From positions 1 to 5,734 of the forward strand of contig CAYNLG010000132.1 of the NCBI GenBank assembly GCA_964397995.1: a stretch of 5,734 nucleotides of DNA, read 5' to 3'. This DNA is from CAYNLG01 sp964397995 (GTDB taxonomy: Bacteria; Planctomycetota; Phycisphaerae; FEN-1346). This document shows positions 1 to 5,626 of this stretch, in pieces. Below the pieces are notes generated by a model. That model saw only the letters and a list, made by a program, of their open reading frames with translations. It was not told the DNA's origin and did not search any database. Numbering within the stretch: the first letter of the stretch is position 1; each line of letters begins with the position of its first letter. A program made the translations under genes and the position numbers.

Positions 1-748
1 CCATCTGGATGTACTGCTGCTCGGGGTGCTTGCGGCCGCCTTGGGGCGGGATATTCGCGATCGTCCCCTCCAGCATTTTCAGGAGGGCCTGCTGGACGCC
101 TTCGCCGGAGACGTCGCGCGTGATGGAGACGTTCTGGGTGGTGCGGCCGATCTTGTCGATTTCGTCGATGTAGAGGATGCCCTGCTGGGCCGCCTCCAGG
201 TCGTAGTCCGCCGCCTGGAGCAGCTTCAGCAGCAGGTTCTCGACATCTTCGCCGACGTAGCCGGCCTCGGTCAGGGTCGTGGCGTCGCCGATGGCGAAGG
301 GCACGTTCAGGATCTTGGCCAGCGACCGGGCGATCAGCGTCTTGCCGCACCCCGTCGGGCCGACGAGCAGCATGTTGGCCTTTTCGATTTCGACCTCGTC
401 ATCGTCGGCGAAATCATCGGCGGCGCTCAGGCGCTTGTAGTGGTTGTGGACGGCCACGGAAACGGCCTTCTTGGCCTGTTCCTGGCCGATGACGTAGAGG
501 TCGAGGAAGTCCTTGATTTCGCGCGGCGTGGGGGTCCGTTCCAGAGCCGCCCGGCGCATCCGGACGCGGCGCTGCTCCTGCTGGACCACGCTGTGGCAGA
601 GTTGGACGCAATCGGCACAGATATAGGCCCCGTCGCGGCCCTCGACAAGCGGGCCGGCCTCGCGGTGGCTCTTCCCGCAGAAGCTGCAATGGGCGCCGCG
701 GGGGCCGTCCGGGCCACCTCCGCCGCTGCTGCCGCTACGCTTCGCCAT
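1..748 (-). CDS. clpX: ATP-dependent Clp protease ATP-binding subunit ClpX (N-terminal 249 residues; 3' end outside window)
   Basis: ClpX is the AAA+ unfoldase that recognises tagged proteins and threads them into the ClpP chamber in the cytoplasm. Visible in order: a Gly/Ser-rich start, the N-terminal zinc-binding domain with Cys pairs C21/C24 and C44/C47, the segment YVIGQEQAKKAV (about 92-103), Walker A GPTGCGKT (130-137), the pore-1 loop GYVG (163-166), Walker B ILYIDEID (191-198), and the RKH pore-entrance loop (239-241). The family is about 420 residues, so roughly 60% is present and the window edge cuts the large AAA+ domain. The ATG at 748 has GGAAAGGA nine bases upstream (758-765) and overlaps the stop of the preceding gene by 14 bp, suggesting translational coupling. 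The gene follows gpsA and a small membrane protein; clpP is not among the genes seen here. Identification is very secure. Confidence 0.97.
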   Translation of the reverse strand, partial: MAKRSGSSGGGGPDGPRGAHCSFCGKSHREAGPLVEGRDGAYICADCVQLCHSVVQQEQRRVRMRRAALERTPTPREIKDFLDLYVIGQEQAKKAVSVAVHNHYKRLSAADDFADDDEVEIEKANMLLVGPTGCGKTLIARSLAKILNVPFAIGDATTLTEAGYVGEDVENLLLKLLQAADYDLEAAQQGILYIDEIDKIGRTTQNVSITRDVSGEGVQQALLKMLEGTIANIPPQGGRKHPEQQYIQM

Positions 749-1163
749 CGTCCTGCGTCCTTTCCGTCTCCGGGCCGTCCGGCGTCGGGCCGGTCTCGTC
801 CGGGTCCTGTATCGACACGTCCCCATGCGGGGCTTCAGCTGCGTCCGGTTCCGCCGGTTCGCCCGTTCGGGCCGGCATGAGCCCCAGGAGGTGGTCCCGG
901 ACGGTGCGGAACTCGTCCTCCGTGATCAACCCGGCCTCGTAGTCCGCTCGAAGCCGGTCCAGGTCGATGGTGCCCCCGGCGGCCCGTTCGCGGGTCAGTT
1001 TCTGCGACCAGTACCGTACGGTCGCCAGCGCCACGAAAAGCACCAGCAGCCCCGCCGCCACGAACACCGCCATCCACATCAGGTCGCCGGTCGCCCACGT
1101 GGCCGACCGGGCCCGCTCGAAGTCGATGGTGGGCTCGGTGGCCAGCGCCGCGGCGAGCCCCAT
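735..1163 (-). CDS. Small single-pass membrane protein with SHOCT-like segment
   Basis: Protein of 142 residues with no assignable enzyme function. One hydrophobic membrane helix is visible at about residues 29-50 (WMAVFVAAGLLVLFVALATV region), followed by basic residues (K55, R58, R60) that suggest the C-terminal part is cytoplasmic. Residues 66-95 (LDRLRADYEAGLITEDEF and following) match the short SHOCT pattern: Leu-rich helix, then G-[LI]-IT-x-x-EF and a second helix. SHOCT is a short oligomerisation-type domain often found at the ends of membrane proteins. The tail (101-142) is acidic, rich in Pro, Glu and Asp, and likely disordered. The ATG at 1163 is supported by GGAGG (1172-1176), eight bases upstream and inside the last codons of gpsA. 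It sits 3 bp after the gpsA stop and overlaps clpX by 14 bp, so co-expression with clpX is likely. A link to ClpX function is only a guess. Confidence 0.8.
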   Translation of the reverse strand: MGLAAALATEPTIDFERARSATWATGDLMWMAVFVAAGLLVLFVALATVRYWSQKLTRERAAGGTIDLDRLRADYEAGLITEDEFRTVRDHLLGLMPARTGEPAEPDAAEAPHGDVSIQDPDETGPTPDGPETERTQDDGEA

Positions 1164-1166
1164 CGC

Positions 1167-2180
1167 CTAGACCTCCAGGGCCGACCGCTCGGGCTTGGCC
1201 TCGCGGCTCATCAGGTCCACCAGGGCGTCCGGCGCGGGTTTGCCCCGGAAGAGCACGTCATGCACCTCCCGCGTGATAGGCATGTCCACGCCGTGCCGCT
1301 CGGCCAGCGCGACCGTGCTCCGCGTCGTTTCGACCCCTTCGGGCTGGACGCGGCCCATCTCCTGGAGCACGTTGTCCAGGCTGCGTCCCCGCCCGATGGC
1401 CTCGCCCACCTTGTGGTTGCGGCTGAGGGTCGAGCCGCACGTCGTCACGAGGTCTCCAAGGCCCGCCAGGCCCGCAAACGTCTCCGGCCGCGCCCCCAGG
1501 GCCGTCCCGAGCCGCGTGATCTCCACCAGGCCGCGCGTCACGAGGGCGGCCTTGGCATTGGAGCCCAGTTCCAGGCCGTCGCAGATGCCGGCGGCGATGG
1601 CGATGACGTTCTTCAGCGCCCCGCCGAGCTCGACCCCCACGACGTCGCCGCTGGTATAGACCCTGAACCAGGGCGTTGTAAAGACCTTCTGGGCCGTAAT
1701 CGCGACCTCCGGGTCCGCCGAGGCCACCACCACCGTCGCGGGGAGCTGATTGGCGACCTCCCGCGACAGGCACGGCCCGCTGAGCTGGGCGTGCGGGCGG
1801 GGGCCGGCCACCTCCTGCAGGACCTCGCTGGGCCGCTTGAGCGTCTCCCGCTCGATGCCCTTCGTGACGGCGACGTGCGGCACGTCGTCCGGCAGGTGGG
1901 GCCCGACCTGCTCCAGGACGCGGCGAAGGAACTGGGCCGGCACCGCCAGTACCACGAACTCGGCCCCCTCGCAGACGAAAGCCGGGTCGGTCGAGACCTC
2001 GAGGGTCTCGGGGAGCCGGAATCCGGCAAAGAACCGCTTGTTTTCGCCCTCGCAGCGCATCGCCTCGGCGTGCTCTTCGAAGGCCGACCACATGCGGGCA
2101 TGGCCGCCCTTGGCGTCAAACAACAGCGCACTCAGCGTCCCCATCGCCCCGTCGCCTATGATGGCGATCCGTCGGTTCAT
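1167..2180 (-). CDS. gpsA: NAD(P)H-dependent glycerol-3-phosphate dehydrogenase
   Basis: GpsA reduces dihydroxyacetone phosphate to sn-glycerol 3-phosphate with NAD(P)H, supplying the backbone for phospholipid synthesis in the cytoplasm. The 337-residue product has the usual length. It starts with the Rossmann fold, whose dinucleotide-binding loop is GDGAMG (9-14). Further hallmarks are VTKGIE with the conserved Lys (K107), SGPCLSREVA (134-143; many homologues have SGPTFA at its start), GALKNVIAIAAGI with the catalytic-type Lys (K190), and the substrate-domain block GLAGLGDLVTTCGSTLSRN (237-255). An in-frame GTG at 2252 would add 24 residues before the Rossmann strand; I prefer the ATG at 2180 because AGGAG lies five bases upstream and the protein then begins directly with the first beta strand. 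It lies 84 bp after cofH and 3 bp before the SHOCT-like gene, so it is probably in the same operon. Confidence 0.97.
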   Translation of the reverse strand: MNRRIAIIGDGAMGTLSALLFDAKGGHARMWSAFEEHAEAMRCEGENKRFFAGFRLPETLEVSTDPAFVCEGAEFVVLAVPAQFLRRVLEQVGPHLPDDVPHVAVTKGIERETLKRPSEVLQEVAGPRPHAQLSGPCLSREVANQLPATVVVASADPEVAITAQKVFTTPWFRVYTSGDVVGVELGGALKNVIAIAAGICDGLELGSNAKAALVTRGLVEITRLGTALGARPETFAGLAGLGDLVTTCGSTLSRNHKVGEAIGRGRSLDNVLQEMGRVQPEGVETTRSTVALAERHGVDMPITREVHDVLFRGKPAPDALVDLMSREAKPERSALEV

Positions 2181-2185
2181 GGCGG

Positions 2186-2190
2186 CTCCT
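2186..2190 (-). promoter_or_regulatory. Ribosome binding site deciding the gpsA start
   Basis: AGGAG on the minus strand, five bases before the ATG at 2180. It favours this start over the in-frame GTG at 2252, which would add a Gly/Arg/Pro-rich extension not typical of the family. Confidence 0.75.
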
Positions 2191-2264
2191 CGCGGGGGTC
2201 CGATCCGGTCGGGTCGGCCGGCGCGCGGCCCATCCCGGCGTCCAGCGTTCACACTACGGGTAGG

Positions 2265-3365
2265 TTACCGTGTCGGGACGGAGGCGTCCAGCCTGTGGTA
2301 GAGCGTGTCGCGGCGAACGGGGGTGCGGCCGGCCGCGCAGATCGCCTCGACCAGCTGCGCCTCGGTCAGGGCCTCCCCGTGCGTGCCGCCCGCCAGGCGC
2401 GTGATGCTCTCCGCCAGCAGCGTGCCGCCGAGGTCGTTGACGCCCCAGGCGAAGCTCTCCCGGGCCGCCTCCAGGCCCAGTTTCACCCAAGACGTCTGGA
2501 CGTTCGGAATCAGTTCGCCGAAGAAGAGCCGCGCGACCGCGTAATGCAGCATCACGTCGGCCGTGGGGACCATCCGCGTGACGCGGTCCTCGCGGGCGAG
2601 CGGCGTCCGGTAGGGCATGAAAGGCAGCGGAATGTACTCGGTGAACCCGCCCGTCTCGGCCTGCAGGTCCCGCAGAATGCCCCAGTGCCGCGCCACGTGC
2701 TCGGGCGTCTCGACATGGCCGAACAGCATCGTGGAGGTCGACCGGATGCCCATCTCGTGGGCCGTGCGGACGATCTCGACCCACCGGGCCGACGAGAGCT
2801 TCGCCGGGCAGATCTCGGCCCGGACCTCGTCCACGAGCACCTCGGCGGCCGTGCCGCAGAGGCTCCCGTAGCCGACCTCCAGGAGCCGCTCGAAGGCCTC
2901 CCGGGCCGTCAGCCCCGCCTTGTCGGCATAGGTGGCGATCTCCATCGGGCTGAAGGCGTGCTGGTGCACGTCCTGCCGCGCGTCGTAAACTGCCGCCACG
3001 AGGGCCGCCAGGTCGTCGAACGTCAGGTCCGGGTGCAGGCCCCCGACCATGCAGACCTCGTCGATCTCGGGCGTGGCCTTGACGATGGCTGCCACCTCGT
3101 CGGGCGTCAGGATGAAGGCCTCGTCCGCCCCCGGGGCCGCCCGGAACGCGCAGAAACGACACGCGGCCGTGCAGACGTTCGTGAAGTTCACGTTCCGGTT
3201 GACCACGTAGGAGACGCGGTCGCCGTTGAGGCGGCGGTTCAGGCGGTCGGCGGCGGCCCGAACCGGCTCGCGCGCCTCCGGCGGGAGGCGCAGAAGATCG
3301 GCCGCCTCCGCCTCGGTCAGGCGGCGGCCGTCGAGGACGGCGTCGAGTCGAGCGGCCAAGTTCAT
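2265..3365 (-). CDS. cofH: CofH-type radical SAM enzyme (F420 deazaflavin synthase subunit 2 family)
   Basis: The 366-residue product matches the radical SAM group of CofH, MqnE and MqnC. CofH, with CofG, makes the 7,8-didemethyl-8-hydroxy-5-deazariboflavin (Fo) chromophore of coenzyme F420 from tyrosine and a flavin precursor. The [4Fe-4S]-binding CX3CX2C is C65/C69/C72 within VNFTNVCTAACRFCAF. Then come MVGGLHPDL (106-114), GTAAEVL (171-177), a TSTMLFGHVETPEH block (210-223) and IPLPFMPYRTPL (245-256). The C-terminal signature includes QTSWVKLG (290-297) and NDLGGTLLAESITR (310-323). The PLPF and NDLGGTL blocks point to CofH rather than MqnE or MqnC, though the exact product cannot be proven. 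C170 stands where I recall Pro in many relatives. The start at 3365 is the first Met before the conserved region and no upstream in-frame ATG/GTG/TTG lies close, but the nearest Shine-Dalgarno is 27 bases away. No cofG lies in this window. It appears to head the operon with gpsA and clpX. Confidence 0.88.
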   Translation of the reverse strand: MNLAARLDAVLDGRRLTEAEAADLLRLPPEAREPVRAAADRLNRRLNGDRVSYVVNRNVNFTNVCTAACRFCAFRAAPGADEAFILTPDEVAAIVKATPEIDEVCMVGGLHPDLTFDDLAALVAAVYDARQDVHQHAFSPMEIATYADKAGLTAREAFERLLEVGYGSLCGTAAEVLVDEVRAEICPAKLSSARWVEIVRTAHEMGIRSTSTMLFGHVETPEHVARHWGILRDLQAETGGFTEYIPLPFMPYRTPLAREDRVTRMVPTADVMLHYAVARLFFGELIPNVQTSWVKLGLEAARESFAWGVNDLGGTLLAESITRLAGGTHGEALTEAQLVEAICAAGRTPVRRDTLYHRLDASVPTR

Positions 3366-3430
3366 CGAACGCGTGGCCCCGCCGGCGCGGGGCTCCTCCT
3401 GGAGTGCAAGGACGGGGGTTGCGGGCCCAT
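3362..3430 (-). other. Possible 22-codon leader ORF overlapping the cofH start
   Basis: ATG at 3430 opens a 22-codon frame (begins MGPQPPSLHS, ends GPRVR) whose TGA overlaps the cofH ATG as ATGA. The ATG lies five bases after the predicted -10 box, so it may be at or beside the transcript's first base and would be leaderless. The overlap would let terminating ribosomes restart on cofH, which lacks a well-placed ribosome binding site. The peptide resembles nothing I know, and chance is a real alternative. Confidence 0.3.
3377..3400 (-). promoter_or_regulatory. Strong Shine-Dalgarno followed by a GC hairpin in the cofH leader
   Basis: AGGAGGAG (3393-3400) is directly followed by CCCCGC-GCCG-GCGGGG (3377-3392), a perfect 6-bp stem with a 4-base loop. 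The cofH ATG lies 11 bases beyond the stem. In linear sequence the Shine-Dalgarno is 27 bases from the ATG, too far for normal use; folding of the hairpin would bring the effective distance to about 11. No alternative start codon lies at normal distance from it. Confidence 0.45.
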
Positions 3431-3435
3431 CGTGG

Positions 3436-3464
3436 AGTATACGGCGGGCCGCCGAAGGGGTCAA
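3436..3464 (-). promoter_or_regulatory. Sigma70-type promoter for cofH and probably the downstream operon
   Basis: On the minus strand TTGACC (3459-3464) and TATACT (3436-3441) each match five of six consensus bases and are separated by exactly 17 bp. Transcription would start near 3429-3430, giving a leader of about 65 bases before the cofH ATG. The -10 is a rare AT-rich island in a very GC-rich stretch, which raises its credibility. Confidence 0.7.
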
Positions 3465-3505
3465 CGCCGCGCGGCCGGAAGCGGGTCGCCCGCCGCTTGG
3501 GGGGC

Positions 3506-3542
3506 CTCGCATAGCGAGCGGGTGGTCCCGCCCGGGACCGCC
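3506..3542. repeat. Pair of adjacent hairpin-forming inverted repeats
   Basis: CTCGC-ATA-GCGAG (3506-3518) is followed within five bases by GGTCCCG-CC-CGGGACC (3524-3539). The second stem can extend to ten pairs in RNA (3521-3542) through one G-U pair on the plus-sense strand. They lie upstream of the cofH promoter, between it and the broken UroD-like gene, and lack a T-run, so they are not obvious terminators. Role unknown. Confidence 0.5.
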
Positions 3543-3552
3543 CGCCGTGGCG

Positions 3553-3562
3553 CAACATGTTG
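3553..3562. promoter_or_regulatory. 10-bp perfect palindrome, possible operator
   Basis: CAACATGTTG is a perfect palindrome in the intergenic space about 90 bp upstream of the cofH -35 box. It is a plausible regulator site by symmetry only; no known family is assigned. Confidence 0.2.
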
Positions 3563-3567
3563 TATCG

Positions 3568-3600
3568 AAAAGGGTTACTGCCGCCCGCGAGCCTCGCGGG
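3568..3600 (-). terminator. Possible weak terminator after the UroD-like pseudogene
   Basis: On the minus strand a perfect inverted repeat CCCGCGA-GGC-TCGCGGG (3584-3600) is followed ten bases later by a short CTTTT run (3569-3573). The T-run is short and too far from the stem for an ideal intrinsic terminator. Position just past the TGA at 3616 fits a terminator; an upstream hairpin for cofH regulation is an alternative. Confidence 0.35.
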
Positions 3601-3615
3601 CCTGCCGGGACCGGC

Positions 3616-4210
3616 TCAGCCCACCGCCCCCTCGGCAATCTCCCAGAACGTGTCCACGTAGTACCGGTAGTGCGCGAGAGGCGTCCCGTTCGGGATCCGA
3701 TGGTCGAGACCGAGCACGCACCCGCCCGGCGGCCCGGTGCCCGCGGGCGGCCGCCTCCCAGTCCCCCGCCACGCGCGCCTCGCTGAACGCGTACCAGGGG
3801 CGGATGCGGAGCCAGTCGTCCATCGTCCGGACGGGATGACCGAGCGGCACGGGCAGCGTCGAGGCCCCCTTGGCCAGTTTCATCGTGCGGCCGAGAGAGT
3901 CCCGCGTGAGGATATGCTCCTCCGTCTCTTCGAGAACCGCCTCCGGCCCGCCGCCGAACTGGCCCGTCGCCACAGGTACCGAGGCCCGCTCTTCGAACCG
4001 ATATCGAAAAGCCGAAAAGTCCAGTTCCCGGGGCGTGGCGCCCTGTTGGAGCCACTCCTCCTTCAGGCCGACCAGGGGCCCGAAGATCTCCGTGAAGAGC
4101 GGCCGCACGTTGGCCCGGAAGGTCATGTGGTCGAGGTATTCCTCGCGGCCGACGGTGGGGCCGCGGCGGATGGCGAGGTCGGCGTGCGTGGACCAGCGGA
4201 GCGGGCGCAT
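3616..4210 (-). pseudogene. UroD-like family gene with internal deletion and frameshift
   Basis: The N-terminal part reads from the ATG at 4210 to about 3735 as roughly 155 residues typical of non-HemE uroporphyrinogen-decarboxylase-fold proteins: TFRANVRPLFTEIFGPLVG, then LGRTMKLAKGASTLPVPLG and VRTMDDWLRIRPWYAF. The C-terminal end of the same family (GGCVLGLDHRIPNGTPLAHY, then RYYVDTFWEIAEG and TGA at 3616) follows immediately in a different frame. The central part, which in relatives carries the barrel's metal or substrate residues, is absent; given a family length near 370-390, about 180-190 residues are missing (inference). Read without correction, the N-terminal frame runs into an Arg-rich nonsense tail ending at 3575 (211 residues). 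No clear ribosome binding site precedes the ATG. A real deletion and a misassembly are both possible; the intact product is unlikely to be active. Confidence 0.8.
3722..3750. repeat. GC inverted repeat at the pseudogene junction
   Basis: CCGCCCG (3722-3728) and CGGGCGG (3744-3750) form a perfect 7-bp inverted repeat 15 bases apart, exactly where the reading frame of the UroD-like gene switches from its N-terminal to its C-terminal part. Such structures favour replication slippage and also sequencing or assembly errors. Confidence 0.55.
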
Positions 4211-4309
4211 GGCGCGAGCCTGGCCGGCCGGGGCCGCGCTGTCAAGCACACGCCCTTGCATCTCGGGCCCCGGGCGCGCACACTCGCGGCCGAAAGGAGC
4301 GCCTCGGCG
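4211..4309. promoter_or_regulatory. Divergent intergenic region between the two UroD-like genes
   Basis: This 99-bp gap must hold signals for both directions if both genes are expressed on their own. On the minus strand a perfect TTGACA occurs at 4240-4245, but the hexamer 17 bp downstream (CAGGCT) is a poor -10. On the plus strand no convincing -35/-10 pair is seen. AAAGGAG (4293-4299) is the ribosome binding site of the plus-strand gene, ten bases before its ATG. Confidence 0.35.
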
Positions 4310-5452
4310 ATGCCCGAAACGGCCCCCACGACCCCGCATCGCGGCCCGGAACCCGACTTCGACCGGCTCCACCTGGACGTCGCCTTCGGCCGCGCCGGCG
4401 GCAAGGTGATCTGGCAGCCGCGCATCGAATGCTGGTATGGCGACAAACGCCGCGCGGGCGTGCCCCTGCCCGCGCCGTACACGGGAATGAGCCTGCCGGA
4501 GCTCTACCGCGCCCTGGGCGTGTCCGCCCGAATTTACGCGTTTAACCGGTGTTTCGTGGCCGCGGAGGACCCGGCCGTCCGCTACCGCGAGCGGCAGATC
4601 ACCGAGACCGACGTCGAGCGCGTCTGGGAGACGCCCGTCGGGACGCAGACGGCCGTCGAGCGGCGGCGGCCGGACGTCTCGTACGCCAAGCACCTGAAAT
4701 GGCCCATTGCCGACGAGGCCGACATGCGGGTGGCCACGTGGCGCAAAGCGCACGAGACGTGGCGATTCGACGAAGCCACCTTCCGCCGCGTCCGCGCCGA
4801 GTGGGCCGGCCTCGGGGCGCCGACCCTCTACCTGCCGCGGGTGAACGTCCAGCGGCTCTACATCGACGACATGGGTGTCGAAGCGGGCATTTTTGCCCTG
4901 ATGGACCATCCGGACGCCTGCGCGGCCTATTTCGAGGCCCTGGAGGGGTCGACCGAGCGGCTGATCGGCGTCGTCTGCGACTCCCCCGTCCAAATTATCA
5001 ACTTCGGCGATAACATCCATGCCGCCACGTTGCCGCCGGACCTCTTCAGGCGGCACGTGCTGCCGGTCTACCGGCGGCGGAGCGAGCGGCTGCACGCGGC
5101 CGGGCGGTTCGTGCACGCCCACTGGGACGGAGATACGGGCCCGCTCCTGCCCTTCGCCCGGGAGACCGGCCTCGACGGCATCGAGGCGATCACGCCCCGG
5201 CCGCAGGGCGATGTGACTCTGGAAGCCGTTAAAGAGGCCCTCGGAGACATGTTTCTGCTGGACGGCATTCCCGCCATTTATTTCGACACGACCTACGACG
5301 AGCAGGTCCTGGTGGACGGTGCGAGGCAAGTGATCGACCTCTTTGCCCCGAACCTGATCCTGGGCATCAGCGACGAGATCAGCTCGACGGGGGAGATCGA
5401 GCGGGTGCGGCTCGTGTCGGACGTCGTCAACGCGTATAACGCAACCTTGTAA
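4310..5452 (+). CDS. Uroporphyrinogen-decarboxylase-family protein (non-HemE, possible methyltransferase type)
   Basis: A complete 380-residue protein of the UroD fold, which includes HemE and the corrinoid-dependent methyltransferases of the MtaA/MtbA/CmuA type. The HemE N-terminal signature (MRQAGR) is absent, so it is not the haem enzyme. Recognisable blocks: QIINFGDNIHAATLPPDLFR (228-247), FVHAHWDGDTGPLLPFA (267-283), GLDGIEAITPRPQGDVTLE (287-305) and LILGISDEI (349-357). Methyltransferase relatives bind zinc through H-x-C and a later Cys; here the corresponding stretch is H269-A-H271 and the late region reads ISDEI, with no Cys. The true role and substrate are therefore open. The ATG at 4310 is chosen because AAAGGAG lies ten bases upstream; an open frame extends far upstream but is antisense to the neighbouring gene. 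It is divergent from a broken gene of the same superfamily, possibly an old pair with shared control. Confidence 0.85.
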   Translation: MPETAPTTPHRGPEPDFDRLHLDVAFGRAGGKVIWQPRIECWYGDKRRAGVPLPAPYTGMSLPELYRALGVSARIYAFNRCFVAAEDPAVRYRERQITETDVERVWETPVGTQTAVERRRPDVSYAKHLKWPIADEADMRVATWRKAHETWRFDEATFRRVRAEWAGLGAPTLYLPRVNVQRLYIDDMGVEAGIFALMDHPDACAAYFEALEGSTERLIGVVCDSPVQIINFGDNIHAATLPPDLFRRHVLPVYRRRSERLHAAGRFVHAHWDGDTGPLLPFARETGLDGIEAITPRPQGDVTLEAVKEALGDMFLLDGIPAIYFDTTYDEQVLVDGARQVIDLFAPNLILGISDEISSTGEIERVRLVSDVVNAYNATL

Positions 5453-5567
5453 ACCACCACGCGAGAAGCGTACATGTGCGGAAGCCGGAATTCGTAGCGC
5501 GGGATACCGGCGATGGCAGAGCGGCCACGGCACCCAGGAAGGGGCTGTGACCGGGCTTGTGCCGCGC

Positions 5568-5599
5568 ATACTATAGTGTCGGTTTGTATCCTATAGTAT
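5568..5599. promoter_or_regulatory. Perfect 9-bp inverted repeat, operator- or promoter-like
   Basis: ATACTATAG (5568-5576) and CTATAGTAT (5591-5599) are exact inverted copies separated by 14 bases. Each arm contains the palindrome CTATAG, and the two palindrome centres are 20 bp apart, close to two helical turns. This suits paired binding of a dimeric regulator. Both arms also resemble -10 boxes (TACTAT, TATAGT), but I found no convincing -35 partner. Confidence 0.5.
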
Positions 5600-5626
5600 C
5601 GCCCGAACGCCCGGAAATTGGCCTTC

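Noticed and set aside
26..880. A 284-codon plus-strand open frame
   Set aside because: Antisense shadow of clpX, which is identified by zinc-finger, Walker and pore-loop motifs on the minus strand.
2181..2252. GTG-started 24-residue N-terminal extension of gpsA
   Set aside because: The extension is low-complexity and precedes the Rossmann strand; the ATG at 2180 has a well-spaced AGGAG.
2254..3558. A 434-codon minus-strand open frame
   Set aside because: Runs in another frame across cofH, is Arg/Gly/Pro-rich and has no recognisable motif, whereas the cofH frame shows the radical SAM signature.
825..3839. A 1004-codon plus-strand open frame
   Set aside because: It lies antisense to the SHOCT-like gene, gpsA and cofH, is rich in Arg/Gly/Pro/Ala, and resembles no family. 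It is a side effect of GC-rich third codon positions in the minus-strand genes.
3616..4210. Programmed frameshift in the UroD-like gene
   Set aside because: The central domain is missing, not merely shifted, and no slippery heptamer is seen at the junction; deletion or misassembly explains it better.
4256..4284. Plus-strand promoter TTGCAT, 17 bp, CACACT
   Set aside because: Each hexamer matches only about half of the consensus; spacing alone is not enough.
5528..5564. CGGCAC...GTGCCG inverted repeat
   Set aside because: Only 6 bp arms with a 25-base loop in GC-rich DNA, which is expected by chance.
3575..5569. A 664-codon minus-strand open frame
   Set aside because: Its upstream two thirds is antisense to the plus-strand UroD-like gene; only the part from 4210 down has family-like sequence, and that is described as the pseudogene.
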